From positions 2,418,001 through 2,482,000 of the forward strand of contig NZ_CP030261.1 in the NCBI RefSeq assembly GCF_003312915.1: DNA of 64,000 nt, written 5' to 3'. This document shows, one piece after another, positions 54,384 to 61,189 of the stretch (the stretch's first letter is position 1; every line of letters starts with the position of its first letter). The DNA comes from Flavobacterium fluviale. Its GTDB lineage: Bacteria > Bacteroidota > Bacteroidia > Flavobacteriales > Flavobacteriaceae. Under the pieces are notes generated by a model. That model did not search any database. It saw nothing but the letters and a program-made list of their open reading frames with translations, and had not been told where the DNA came from. Made by a program: the position numbers and the translations under genes.

Positions 54384-54998
54384 TTGAAAGTAGTATTAGA
54401 AAATAAAGGCATTAAAACAGACACTTATTATATACCGCCTTTTACTTTGTATGAAGGCGAGATAGTGGTTTTGTATTTGTACAACGGAAAGCATTTATAT
54501 GATGCCGAGATTTTTCTCAGAGATATTTTTTGCGGTAAAACCAAACATGAAAGTGTGATTCTTTACAGAAAAATGACCTTTGTTGAGTATTTTAAAAGAT
54601 CGTACTTCAGAGATACTTTTTTCCCTTTAACAGTTAAAAGGTATCTTAAACGGAATGCAAATCTTAAGAGTCCATTATCTCAAAAAATATTTGAAGATAA
54701 GTGGAAATGGATAACGCCAGAAACAAGATTGAAGAAAATTCCAGGAACGCCTAAAAAGCTTTTAACCTTATATGCGACTCTTTCTAAAAGCAATAATATA
54801 GTATTCGATTTGGGTGCGCTGGATGATGAAGGCTATGAATATTCCTTTAAAATTGTTGAAGGAATTGTAAAAGATGGAGGTTCAGCAATTTTATTGCATT
54901 GTTTTGATAATATGCAAGAATATGCATCTAAAATTGTAACCTTAGAATGGAACGCAGGGCATTCTCCGCCGGGAAATGAATTTCATTTCAATTTTTAA
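54384..54998 (+). CDS. Degenerate ABC-ATPase-like protein
   Basis: 204 aa starting with TTG; an in-frame TGA lies at 54378-54380, so no earlier start exists. Reading: VLENKGIKTDTYYIPPFTLYEGEIVVLYLYNGKHLYDAEIFLRDIFCGKTKHESVILY, later PKKLLTLYATLSKSNNIVFDLGALDDEGYEYSFKIVEGIVKDGGSAILLHCFDN. The order (core strand, loop, LSGG-less ATL SK, D-rich strand, GGSAIL) follows an ABC ATPase, but the Walker A GxxGxGKS and Walker B acidic pair are absent. Such proteins recur in Flavobacteria. Function unknown; ATP hydrolysis unlikely. Confidence 0.6.
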   Translation: MKVVLENKGIKTDTYYIPPFTLYEGEIVVLYLYNGKHLYDAEIFLRDIFCGKTKHESVILYRKMTFVEYFKRSYFRDTFFPLTVKRYLKRNANLKSPLSQKIFEDKWKWITPETRLKKIPGTPKKLLTLYATLSKSNNIVFDLGALDDEGYEYSFKIVEGIVKDGGSAILLHCFDNMQEYASKIVTLEWNAGHSPPGNEFHFNF

Positions 54999-55003
54999 AT
55001 AAA

Positions 55004-55032
55004 AAAAGCACCAGCCAATGACTGATGCTTTT
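55004..55032. terminator. Bidirectional terminator between convergent genes
   Basis: AAAAGCAcCAGccaatgaCTGaTGCTTTT. Serves the 54384 gene and, on the other strand, the 55057 gene. Confidence 0.8.
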
Positions 55033-55056
55033 TAACTTTTTGGGCAAAAAGAGTGA

Positions 55057-55443
55057 TTAACGGCGGAATCCTGGGCTATGATTAGCAGATTCGTCTAATT
55101 TCACTGCTTTTACCTTTTTTGCAGCAACTTTAATTTCGTGTTTCGCAACTTTGTCGTTTGCTTTCACTTCTAGAACATAAGTTCCAGCTGGAAAACTTTC
55201 TAAACTAATTGTTTTTGAAACTTCCAATTTATTTGCTGCAGCGTCTCCTGCATAAAGTAAATTGTGATTCTCGTCGAAGATCGAGAAAGATGAATTCTCA
55301 ACAGTGTCTAAAGTAAAGCTAACTACTTTTCCGTTTCCTGTTTTGATGTTTAAAATATAATCACCTTTCCCATCAATGGCATAGGTAAACACAGTCGCTA
55401 AAAAAAAGGCAGCAACTAAACCGGCTTTGGTAAATTTTGTCAT
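55057..55443 (-). CDS. Small secreted beta-sandwich-like protein 1
   Basis: 128 aa. Signal peptide ends TVFTYAIDG. Mature part: GDYILNIKTGNGKVVSFTLDTVENSSFSIFDENHNLLYAGDAAANKLEVSKTISLESFPAGTYVLEVKANDKVAKHEIKV. The arrangement IFDENHNLLY...LESFPAGTYVLEV resembles the type A sorting-domain sandwich of T9SS substrates, here as a free-standing domain. It is the most diverged of four tandem paralogs and the only one without the 27-bp upstream motif. Basic Pro-Gly-Phe end (HSPGFRR) is shared in style with the next two. Confidence 0.75.
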   Translation of the reverse strand: MTKFTKAGLVAAFFLATVFTYAIDGKGDYILNIKTGNGKVVSFTLDTVENSSFSIFDENHNLLYAGDAAANKLEVSKTISLESFPAGTYVLEVKANDKVAKHEIKVAAKKVKAVKLDESANHSPGFRR

Positions 55444-55715
55444 GTTTTTTTTAATTGTTAATTACTAAATGTGGAACACGTAAAACTACAAATACAAATT
55501 TAATTTTTAGCAAAATTTTAGCATTTTTAGCGCGTTAAGTTGTTGAATTGTAATCATATCAGTATTTTGTTTGAACTATGTACGTAATTACTGGGCTTGT
55601 GGATTGCTGTTTTTTAATTTTTTTTTAACGGTTGGAAATCAAATATTTGAATTAATAAGAATATTTTTTCATATAAAATTTAGTGTAAAAATCACGTTTA
55701 TTTTTCGGCACAAAA

Positions 55716-55748
55716 AAAACAGCTCCGTAACCAACCGCGAGCTGTTTT
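55716..55748 (-). terminator. Terminator of secreted paralog 2
   Basis: AACAGCT / AGCTGTT hairpin with A and T runs. Same stem as the terminators at 56619 and 57543: the terminators were duplicated with the genes. Confidence 0.8.
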
Positions 55749-55817
55749 TCTTCTTCAACAATAAAATATTTTAATTTTTTCTAACCTTATTTTATACCGT
55801 TTGAAAGTATAAAATTT

Positions 55818-56219
55818 TTAACGTGCAGCAACGCTTGTATTTTTTGCAAAACCTGGTTTGTAAACTGAAGAAATTGCAGTTCTTGATAAAGCTGCATTAT
55901 CAGTTATTGTAATCTCGTATTTTGCTTTTTTTACGTTGTCTTCAACTACTAAAAAATAAGTTCCTTCTGGGAATTCTTCTAAGCTGAAAGTTCTTAAAAT
56001 TCCTTCTTTACCTGAAGCGCTTTCAGAATAAATTAAAGTTCCGTCTTTGTCATAAATAGCTAAATTGGCTTTCTGTACTTTATTAAGTGCGAAAGTGATC
56101 AGTTTTCCATTAGCTTTTAATACGTGAAGATTAAATTCTCCATTTCCGTCAATTGCGTAAGTGCTTATTCCTGTGAATAGCAACGCTGCTACTAAACTCA
56201 ATTTTGCAATCTTTTTCAT
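55818..56219 (-). CDS. Small secreted beta-sandwich-like protein 2
   Basis: 133 aa. Signal peptide ends STYAIDG. FNLHVLKANGKLITFALNKVQKANLAIYDKDGTLIYSESASGKEGILRTFSLEEFPEGTYFLVVEDNVKKAKYEITI, then VYKPGFAKNTSVAAR. Very close to paralog 3. Upstream 27-bp motif at 56324-56350 and a conserved leader. Likely periplasmic or surface protein of unknown role. Confidence 0.78.
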   Translation of the reverse strand: MKKIAKLSLVAALLFTGISTYAIDGNGEFNLHVLKANGKLITFALNKVQKANLAIYDKDGTLIYSESASGKEGILRTFSLEEFPEGTYFLVVEDNVKKAKYEITITDNAALSRTAISSVYKPGFAKNTSVAAR

Positions 56220-56323
56220 GGTACTTAGTTTTTAAATTAATAGTTCTAATTCTCTGATGCTAAATTACTTATGAAATACGTTAAAAAGCGCAACTGTGTT
56301 TTCTTATTTCTATGCTATATTCT

Positions 56324-56350
56324 CATTTACGAAACCGTTATAGGTTAAAA
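56324..56350 (-). promoter_or_regulatory. 27-bp motif, copy 1 (before paralog 2)
   Basis: Core AACCGTTATAGGTTAAAA, preceded by CATTTACGA. The near end is 105 bp before the ATG. AACC and GGTT half-sites form a short inverted repeat across GTTATA. Confidence 0.75.
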
Positions 56351-56459
56351 CATGAATTATTTTTAACGTTTTTGTTAATTCAGTTATTTTTATTCAAAGT
56401 TTTACTAGATTTTAAGTTTACAAAGAGCTAAGAATTTATTTACATATAAAATAGTGTGT

Positions 56460-56600
56460 TTAAACGCAAAGCTCGCAAAGATTTACGCAAAGTGCGCTAA
56501 AAATTATTATAAGGAGGTTTATAAAACGAAAAAGTTCGCAAAGCTTTGTGAAAAAAAACTTTGCGAACTTTGCGTAAATCTTTGCGAGCTTTGCGGTAAA
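56460..56600. repeat. CGCAAAGCTCGCAAAGATTTACGCAAAG repeats in 56220-56721
   Basis: Forward words (CGCAAAGCTCGCAAAG) and reverse words (AACTTTGCGTAAATC, CTTTGCGAGCTTTGCGG) form an inverted repeat. The in-frame translations here (KLCELCVNLCELC) are repeat artefacts, not a protein. Confidence 0.7.
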
Positions 56601-56618
56601 AAACTTTGTGATAAAAAA

Positions 56619-56650
56619 AAACAGCTCTATAACCACAAAGAGCTGTTTTT
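56619..56650 (-). terminator. Terminator of secreted paralog 3
   Basis: AACAGCTCT / AGAGCTGTT with loop ATAACCACAA. Confidence 0.82.
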
Positions 56651-56721
56651 AAAACTTTAAAAGTTTTTAAACTTTACTAACTATCTAACCTCACTTTATA
56701 CTTTATGAGAGTATAAACTTT

Positions 56722-57126
56722 TTAGCGTGTTGCCACACTTGTGTTTTTTTCGAAACCTGCTTTATAAACCGAAGAAACTGCATTTTGAGATAATACAGAA
56801 ATGTTATCAGTTACTTTAATTTCGTATTTTGATTTTTTCATATTGTCCTCTACTTCTAAGAAGTAAGTTCCTTCTGGAAATTCTTCTAAGCTGAAAGTTC
56901 TCAAGATTCCATCTTTACCTGAAGCTGTTTCAGAATAAATAAGAGATCCATCTTTATCGTAAATAGATAAATTAGCTTTCTGAGTCTGATTAAGACCGAA
57001 AGTGATTAATTTTCCATTAGCTTTTAATACGTGAAGATTAAACTCCGCCGTTCCATCAATTGCATATGTGCTAATTCCTGTGAAAAGCAATGCAGCAACT
57101 AAACTCAATCTAACAATCTTTTTCAT
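56722..57126 (-). CDS. Small secreted beta-sandwich-like protein 3
   Basis: 134 aa. Signal peptide ends STYAIDG; FNLHVLKANGKLITFGLNQTQKANLSIYDKDGSLIYSETASGKDGILRTFSLEEFPEGTYFLEVEDNMKKSKYEIKV and VYKAGFEKNTSVATR. Almost identical to paralog 2 over its whole length, so recent tandem duplication. 27-bp motif at 57231-57257. Confidence 0.8.
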   Translation of the reverse strand: MKKIVRLSLVAALLFTGISTYAIDGTAEFNLHVLKANGKLITFGLNQTQKANLSIYDKDGSLIYSETASGKDGILRTFSLEEFPEGTYFLEVEDNMKKSKYEIKVTDNISVLSQNAVSSVYKAGFEKNTSVATR

Positions 57127-57230
57127 AGTATTTAGTTTTAAAATTAATAGTTCTAATTCTCTGATGCTAAATTACTTTAGTTGTAAGTAAAAAATCACAA
57201 CTATATTTTCCTATTTCTATGCTGTATTCT

Positions 57231-57257
57231 CATTTACGAAACCGTTATAGGTTAAAA
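57231..57257 (-). promoter_or_regulatory. 27-bp motif, copy 2 (before paralog 3)
   Basis: Same core AACCGTTATAGGTTAAAA, again 105 bp before the ATG. Confidence 0.75.
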
Positions 57258-57439
57258 TTTGAATTATTTTTATCGTTTTTGTTAATTCAGTTGTTATTTT
57301 TCAACGTTTTTGATGATTTTTAATTTACATTGAATTAAAGATTTCTTTAATAATTGTAGGAATGTGGGTGAGGTTGATGCTAAGGTATCGAGATGCTAAG
57401 TTTTTATTCTTGTGTATTTATACCTTAAAATCACACGAA

Positions 57440-57530
57440 GAAAAACACAGAGGTTCGCAAAGTTAAAAAAACTCTGAGTACCGAGGCTTCGGGGATTGCG
57501 TAAGTCTTTGCGTGCTTTGCGATTAAAAAA
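57440..57530. repeat. CAAAGTT/CTTTGCG repeat in 57127-57692
   Basis: GAGGTTCGCAAAGTTAAAA to AAGTCTTTGCGTGCTTTGCG; same family as 40885. A GGTATCGAGATGCTAAG word lies at ~57380. Otherwise only the promoter and terminator are seen in this gap. Confidence 0.55.
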
Positions 57531-57542
57531 AAGTAAAGAGCA

Positions 57543-57580
57543 AAAAAAAAACAGCTCAGTAACCACAAAGAGCTGTTTTT
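57543..57580 (-). terminator. Terminator of secreted paralog 4
   Basis: AACAGCTC / GAGCTGTT with loop AGTAACCACAAA. Confidence 0.82.
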
Positions 57581-57692
57581 AAAACTTTTGAAAGTTTTTA
57601 ACTTACTAACTATCTAACCTCACTTTTTATACTGTATTAGAGTATAAAACTTTTAAGTGCTGTGAAGTAATGCACTTAACCTTAATATCTTC

Positions 57693-58058
57693 TTAGTAAA
57701 TTGAAGTAGTTCCTTTTGAAGACAATACAGAACTATTTGCATTTACGTTAATGTCGTATTTTACTTTTTTGAAATTGTCAGCAACTTCTAAAATGTATTT
57801 TCCTTGTGGAAATTCTTCTAAACTGAATGTTCTTAAGATACCATCTTTACCAGAAGCATTTTCAGTGTAGATTAAATTACCATTTGTATCATATATACTA
57901 ATAACTGCTTTCTGAAGTTGGTTAATACCAAATGCAATTACCTTGCCATTTCCTTTTAATACATGAAGATTTAGTGCTTCATTTCCATCAATTGCATAAG
58001 TACTCATTCCAGTAAAAAGTACTGCACATACTAAACTTAATTTCATAATCTTTTTCAT
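57693..58058 (-). CDS. Small secreted beta-sandwich-like protein 4
   Basis: 121 aa, ending at TTSIY; the C-terminal Arg-rich tail of paralogs 2 and 3 is missing. Signal peptide ends STYAIDG; LNLHVLKGNGKVIAFGINQLQKAVISIYDTNGNLIYTENASGKDGILRTFSLEEFPQGKYILEVADNFKKVKYDINV. 27-bp motif at 58162-58188. Family as in paralogs 1-3. Confidence 0.78.
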   Translation of the reverse strand: MKKIMKLSLVCAVLFTGMSTYAIDGNEALNLHVLKGNGKVIAFGINQLQKAVISIYDTNGNLIYTENASGKDGILRTFSLEEFPQGKYILEVADNFKKVKYDINVNANSSVLSSKGTTSIY

Positions 58059-58161
58059 ATTCCTGGGTGTTTAAATTTTTAGTTCGTTTCTCTTAGGCAA
58101 AGTTATAGCAGCATGTGTGTTATTTTAACAACTATATTTTCCAATTTATGTGCTATATTCT

Positions 58162-58188
58162 CATTTACGAAACCGTTATAGGTTAAAA
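58162..58188 (-). promoter_or_regulatory. 27-bp motif, copy 3 (before paralog 4)
   Basis: Same core, 104 bp before the ATG. Confidence 0.75.
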
Positions 58189-58423
58189 TTTGAGTTTAAT
58201 TAAGTGTTTTTGTTAATTTGATTATTATTTTTCAATGTTTTGCTAAAACCGAATACTTCTTAAATTTTCTGTTTTTCTTACAAATTTTAACATATTTGTA
58301 TTAATTTGGGTTTTAAATATGATTATTGAAAAAAAAGTGAAGAAAAAAAATGAGACATGAAAAAATTAGCGTTTTTGTTGTAAAATTCTCAGTGTTAAGA
58401 ACGTTATTTTAATGTAAAATTCG

Positions 58424-58450
58424 CATTTACGAAACCGTTATAGGTTAAAA
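58424..58450 (+). promoter_or_regulatory. 27-bp motif, copy 4 (before the AraC gene)
   Basis: Same core in the same orientation as copies 1-3, but here the gene lies on the other side. It ends 25 bp before the TAAATTTG -7 box, a position fit for an activator or auto-regulator. Confidence 0.75.
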
Positions 58451-58475
58451 TTTAAATTATTTTAGGTGTTTTTGT

Positions 58476-58483
58476 TAAATTTG
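58476..58483 (+). promoter_or_regulatory. -7 box TAAATTTG of the AraC gene
   Basis: Exact TAnnTTTG, 24 bp before the ATG at 58508. It supports 58508 rather than the upstream start at 58466. Confidence 0.65.
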
Positions 58484-58507
58484 CTATTATTTTTTAAAGA
58501 AATTATC

Positions 58508-59380
58508 ATGAAGACAATTGCCCCAGCTCTTGAAGTGATAACTAACTCATACGGAAGTTCTTTTACCTACACTAAACACGCCGAAAAGACCAATAGCAAA
58601 GCTCATTTATGGCATTATCATCCAGAGATTGAGTTGGTTTATATTAACGGCGGGGCTGGAAAAAGACAAATAGGAAGCCATGTTTCTTATTACACGAATG
58701 GTAGTTTACTTTTAATAGGAGCCAATTTGCCCCATTGCGGTTTTACAAATGAAAATACAGGTAATACAAATGAAACTGTAATTCATATTAAACCTGAATT
58801 TTTAGGAAGCGATTTTTTTGTTGCTCCTGAAATGAAAAAAGTGCAGAATATTTTGAATCAGGCTAAAGGCGGAATTGCTTTTGGAGGTGAAACAAAAAAA
58901 AGAATAGGAAAGAAAATTGAAATGATGGAGAATGAACCTCCGTTTCAACGTTTGATCACACTTTTGAGTGTTTTGGACGAATTGGAATCGGCTGAGGATT
59001 ATACCATTTTAAATGCTGACGGATTTTCATTAGAGTTACAGACTCAGGATAACGACCGTATTAATGTGGTTTTTAATTTTGTGAAAGATCATTTTCAGGA
59101 ATCTATTTCGATCGATGAAGTCTCAAGTTTGGTAAGTATGACAACACCATCTTTCTGTCGTTATTTTAAAAAGATATCCAATAAAACATTTACTGAATTT
59201 GTGAATGAATACCGTTTGGTTCATGCTTCAAAGCTTTTGGCAGAACAACCAATGAGTATCAATGAAGTATGCTACGAAAGCGGATTTAATAATTTCAGCC
59301 ACTTTAGTAAATCATTTAAACAATATACAGGTAAAAGCGCGTCGCAATACCGACATGAGCATAAGATTATAATTAGCTAG
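58508..59380 (+). CDS. AraC-family regulator with cupin sensor domain
   Basis: 290 aa from the ATG at 58508. N-terminal cupin domain (LWHYHPEIELVYINGGAGKRQIGSHV...GSLLLIGANLPHCGF) binds a ligand or senses one; C-terminal HTH pair (ISIDEVSSLVSMTTPSFCRYFKKISNKTFTEFVNEYRLVHASKLLAEQPMSINEVCYESGFNNFSHFSKSFKQYTGKSASQYR). Its promoter has copy 4 of the 27-bp motif, whose other copies precede paralogs 2-4, so it is the best candidate for the factor that reads the motif and for autoregulation. Inducing ligand unknown. Confidence 0.9.
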   Translation: MKTIAPALEVITNSYGSSFTYTKHAEKTNSKAHLWHYHPEIELVYINGGAGKRQIGSHVSYYTNGSLLLIGANLPHCGFTNENTGNTNETVIHIKPEFLGSDFFVAPEMKKVQNILNQAKGGIAFGGETKKRIGKKIEMMENEPPFQRLITLLSVLDELESAEDYTILNADGFSLELQTQDNDRINVVFNFVKDHFQESISIDEVSSLVSMTTPSFCRYFKKISNKTFTEFVNEYRLVHASKLLAEQPMSINEVCYESGFNNFSHFSKSFKQYTGKSASQYRHEHKIIIS

Positions 59381-59402
59381 TTTTTAGCTGGAATTTTTTT
59401 TA

Positions 59403-59549
59403 GCCACGAATTCACGAATTTTTTTTTGATATTAATTCGTGAATTCGTGGTTTTTATTTTTGTTCAAAGAATGTCAATAGGATTTTTGTAATTAAATAAG
59501 TAAAGTGTTTTTTAAGATTTTCAAAGTGAAATTCGTGAATTCGCGGCTA
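59403..59549. repeat. CCACGAATTCACGAA inverted repeat
   Basis: GCCACGAATTCACGAATT pairs with AATTCGTGAATTCGTGG (59403-59450); a third copy, AATTCGTGAATTCGCGGC, follows at 59531. The first hairpin probably terminates the AraC message. Confidence 0.75.
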
Positions 59550-59641
59550 TTTTTTTATCGCAAACACTAGTCGGATTTTTCATATATTTTATTCTGAAAA
59601 AAGGTATATTTACAAACCCTAATCAGAAAAAATATATCAAA

Positions 59642-60511
59642 ATGAAGAAATTTAAAATGCTATTGTCTGCCTTTTTGCTTTGCATGACCACTATGACATA
59701 CGCCGCAAAAGTAGACACTTTACAAGTTGCCAGCACCGCTATGGGTAAAACCTACAAAGCTGCGGTTGTTTTACCCAATTCTTACTCAAAAAGTAAAACG
59801 GCTTTTCCAGTCATGTATTTATTACACGGAGCTTACGGACATTTTAGTGACTGGCTTAAAAATACTCCGAACAAAAAATTAGTTCACGGTTTGGCCGATC
59901 AATACAATATCATTATTGTAATGCCCGAAGGAGAAACGTTTAGTTTTTATTTAGACAGTCCAGTAAATAAAGAAAGTCAGTTTGAGACATTTATTACGCA
60001 GGAAGTTATTCAAAAAGTAGATAAAACATACAGAACAATTAGCAATAGAAATGGAAGAGTTATTACAGGTCTTTCTATGGGCGGACACGGCGCCTTATAT
60101 TTGTCTGGAAGGCATCCCGACTTATTTTGCGCTGCAGGAAGTATGAGCGGAGCGGTAGATATGAGTGTGATGCTTAACAGAGATTCATCTGCGCAAGTGG
60201 TCAAATTAATGCAGCCTGTTTTTGGAGATAAAAGCGGCAGCACAGAATTGTACGAGCAAAACTCTGTTTTAAGAATGGCTGATAAATTGAAATCTAATAA
60301 ATTACCGATAATTATAGATTGTGGTGTAGACGATTTTTTAATAGAACCAAACAGAGAACTTCATAGAAGATTGGTTTATAATAAAGTTGATCATGATTAC
60401 ACAGAGCGTCCAGGAGCACATACTTGGGATTATTGGGAAAACTCATTGCCTTATCATGTTTTATTTTTTAATAAAATTCTACTTAAAAATCAGGTACCTG
60501 CGAAAAAATAA
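59642..60511 (+). CDS. Secreted esterase (esterase D-like alpha/beta hydrolase)
   Basis: 289 aa, signal peptide ending MTYAAKV. Catalytic Ser in ITGLSMGGHGALYLSG, Asp in DCGVDDFLIEPNRELHR and His in RPGAHTWDYWENSLPYH: the full triad of the PF00756 (esterase D/feruloyl-esterase-like) fold. It splits an ester of unknown type in the periplasm or outside. Single gene, 26 aa of signal sequence; no sorting domain at the end. Not clearly tied to its neighbours. Confidence 0.87.
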   Translation: MKKFKMLLSAFLLCMTTMTYAAKVDTLQVASTAMGKTYKAAVVLPNSYSKSKTAFPVMYLLHGAYGHFSDWLKNTPNKKLVHGLADQYNIIIVMPEGETFSFYLDSPVNKESQFETFITQEVIQKVDKTYRTISNRNGRVITGLSMGGHGALYLSGRHPDLFCAAGSMSGAVDMSVMLNRDSSAQVVKLMQPVFGDKSGSTELYEQNSVLRMADKLKSNKLPIIIDCGVDDFLIEPNRELHRRLVYNKVDHDYTERPGAHTWDYWENSLPYHVLFFNKILLKNQVPAKK

Positions 60512-60601
60512 AGATTTTTTTGACTTAAAATTGACCGAATAACTTTTTTTGGTTTAATTTTTGGAATACCTTTATAGTATAATCCTTAAAAAAATAAAAT
60601 T

Positions 60602-61123
60602 ATGAAAAAGATACTTACCTTATTTGCAGTTATCGGTTTAATTGCATTTTCAAGCTGTGAAGGACCAGAAGGGCCTCCGGGACCTCCGGGAGAATCGGTG
60701 GCAGCAGATGTTATTGATGTTAATAATGTTTCTTTTGATGCAAATGGAAATGGTGGTGTTAGGCCTTTTGGTTTTACACTTTTTCCTGGGGATGTGGTTT
60801 TGGCTTACCGTGCAGATGGAGTAAGTGCTGGCCGCACTGTTTGGGTTCAAATCCCAGAATCGCATTATTATGATGATGGAACTTTATTTTTTACATACAA
60901 ATTTAATTTTACTCTAGTTGATTATGAGCTTTATCTACAAGGGTTTGAATTAAATACTGTGCCAGCTGATTTAAGAACTGGACAAAAATTCCGTATAGTA
61001 GTTGTTCCGGGCAATGATCCTGTAAATACTAATAAATCTGTTAATAAGTCAGATTACTCTGATTACTATGCTGTAATTAAAAAGTATAACATTGATGATA
61101 GTAATGTTAAACAAGTAAATTAA
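60602..61123 (+). CDS. Lipoprotein with a short collagen-like stretch
   Basis: 173 aa. Lipobox FSSC (Cys ~19). Immediately after it come G-x-y triplets (GPEGPPGPPGES), then a beta-rich domain (FTLFPGDVVLAYRADGVSAGRTVWVQIPESHYYDDGTLFFTYKFNFTLVDYELYLQGFE). Such collagen-motif lipoproteins are frequent in Flavobacteriia, function unknown. Outer-membrane lipoprotein by inference. Terminator at 61148. Confidence 0.78.
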   Translation: MKKILTLFAVIGLIAFSSCEGPEGPPGPPGESVAADVIDVNNVSFDANGNGGVRPFGFTLFPGDVVLAYRADGVSAGRTVWVQIPESHYYDDGTLFFTYKFNFTLVDYELYLQGFELNTVPADLRTGQKFRIVVVPGNDPVNTNKSVNKSDYSDYYAVIKKYNIDDSNVKQVN

Positions 61124-61147
61124 TTTTACAATTGATTTAGAAAAATC

Positions 61148-61180
61148 AAAAAAAGGAAATCGTAAGATTTCCTTTTTTTG
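61148..61180. terminator. GGAAATC hairpin, copy 1
   Basis: AAAAAAAGGAAATCgtaaGATTTCCTTTTTTT, able to act both ways. A near-identical hairpin lies at 63102-63135 on the other side of the disrupted T9SS gene. Confidence 0.85.
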
Positions 61181-61189
61181 ATAAATTAT

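Noticed and set aside
56454-56660. 68-aa frame rich in Cys and Lys (KLCELCVNLCELC)
   Set aside because: It is a translation of the CGCAAAG/CTTTGCG inverted repeat; the pattern disappears in the copies at 40885 and 57440.
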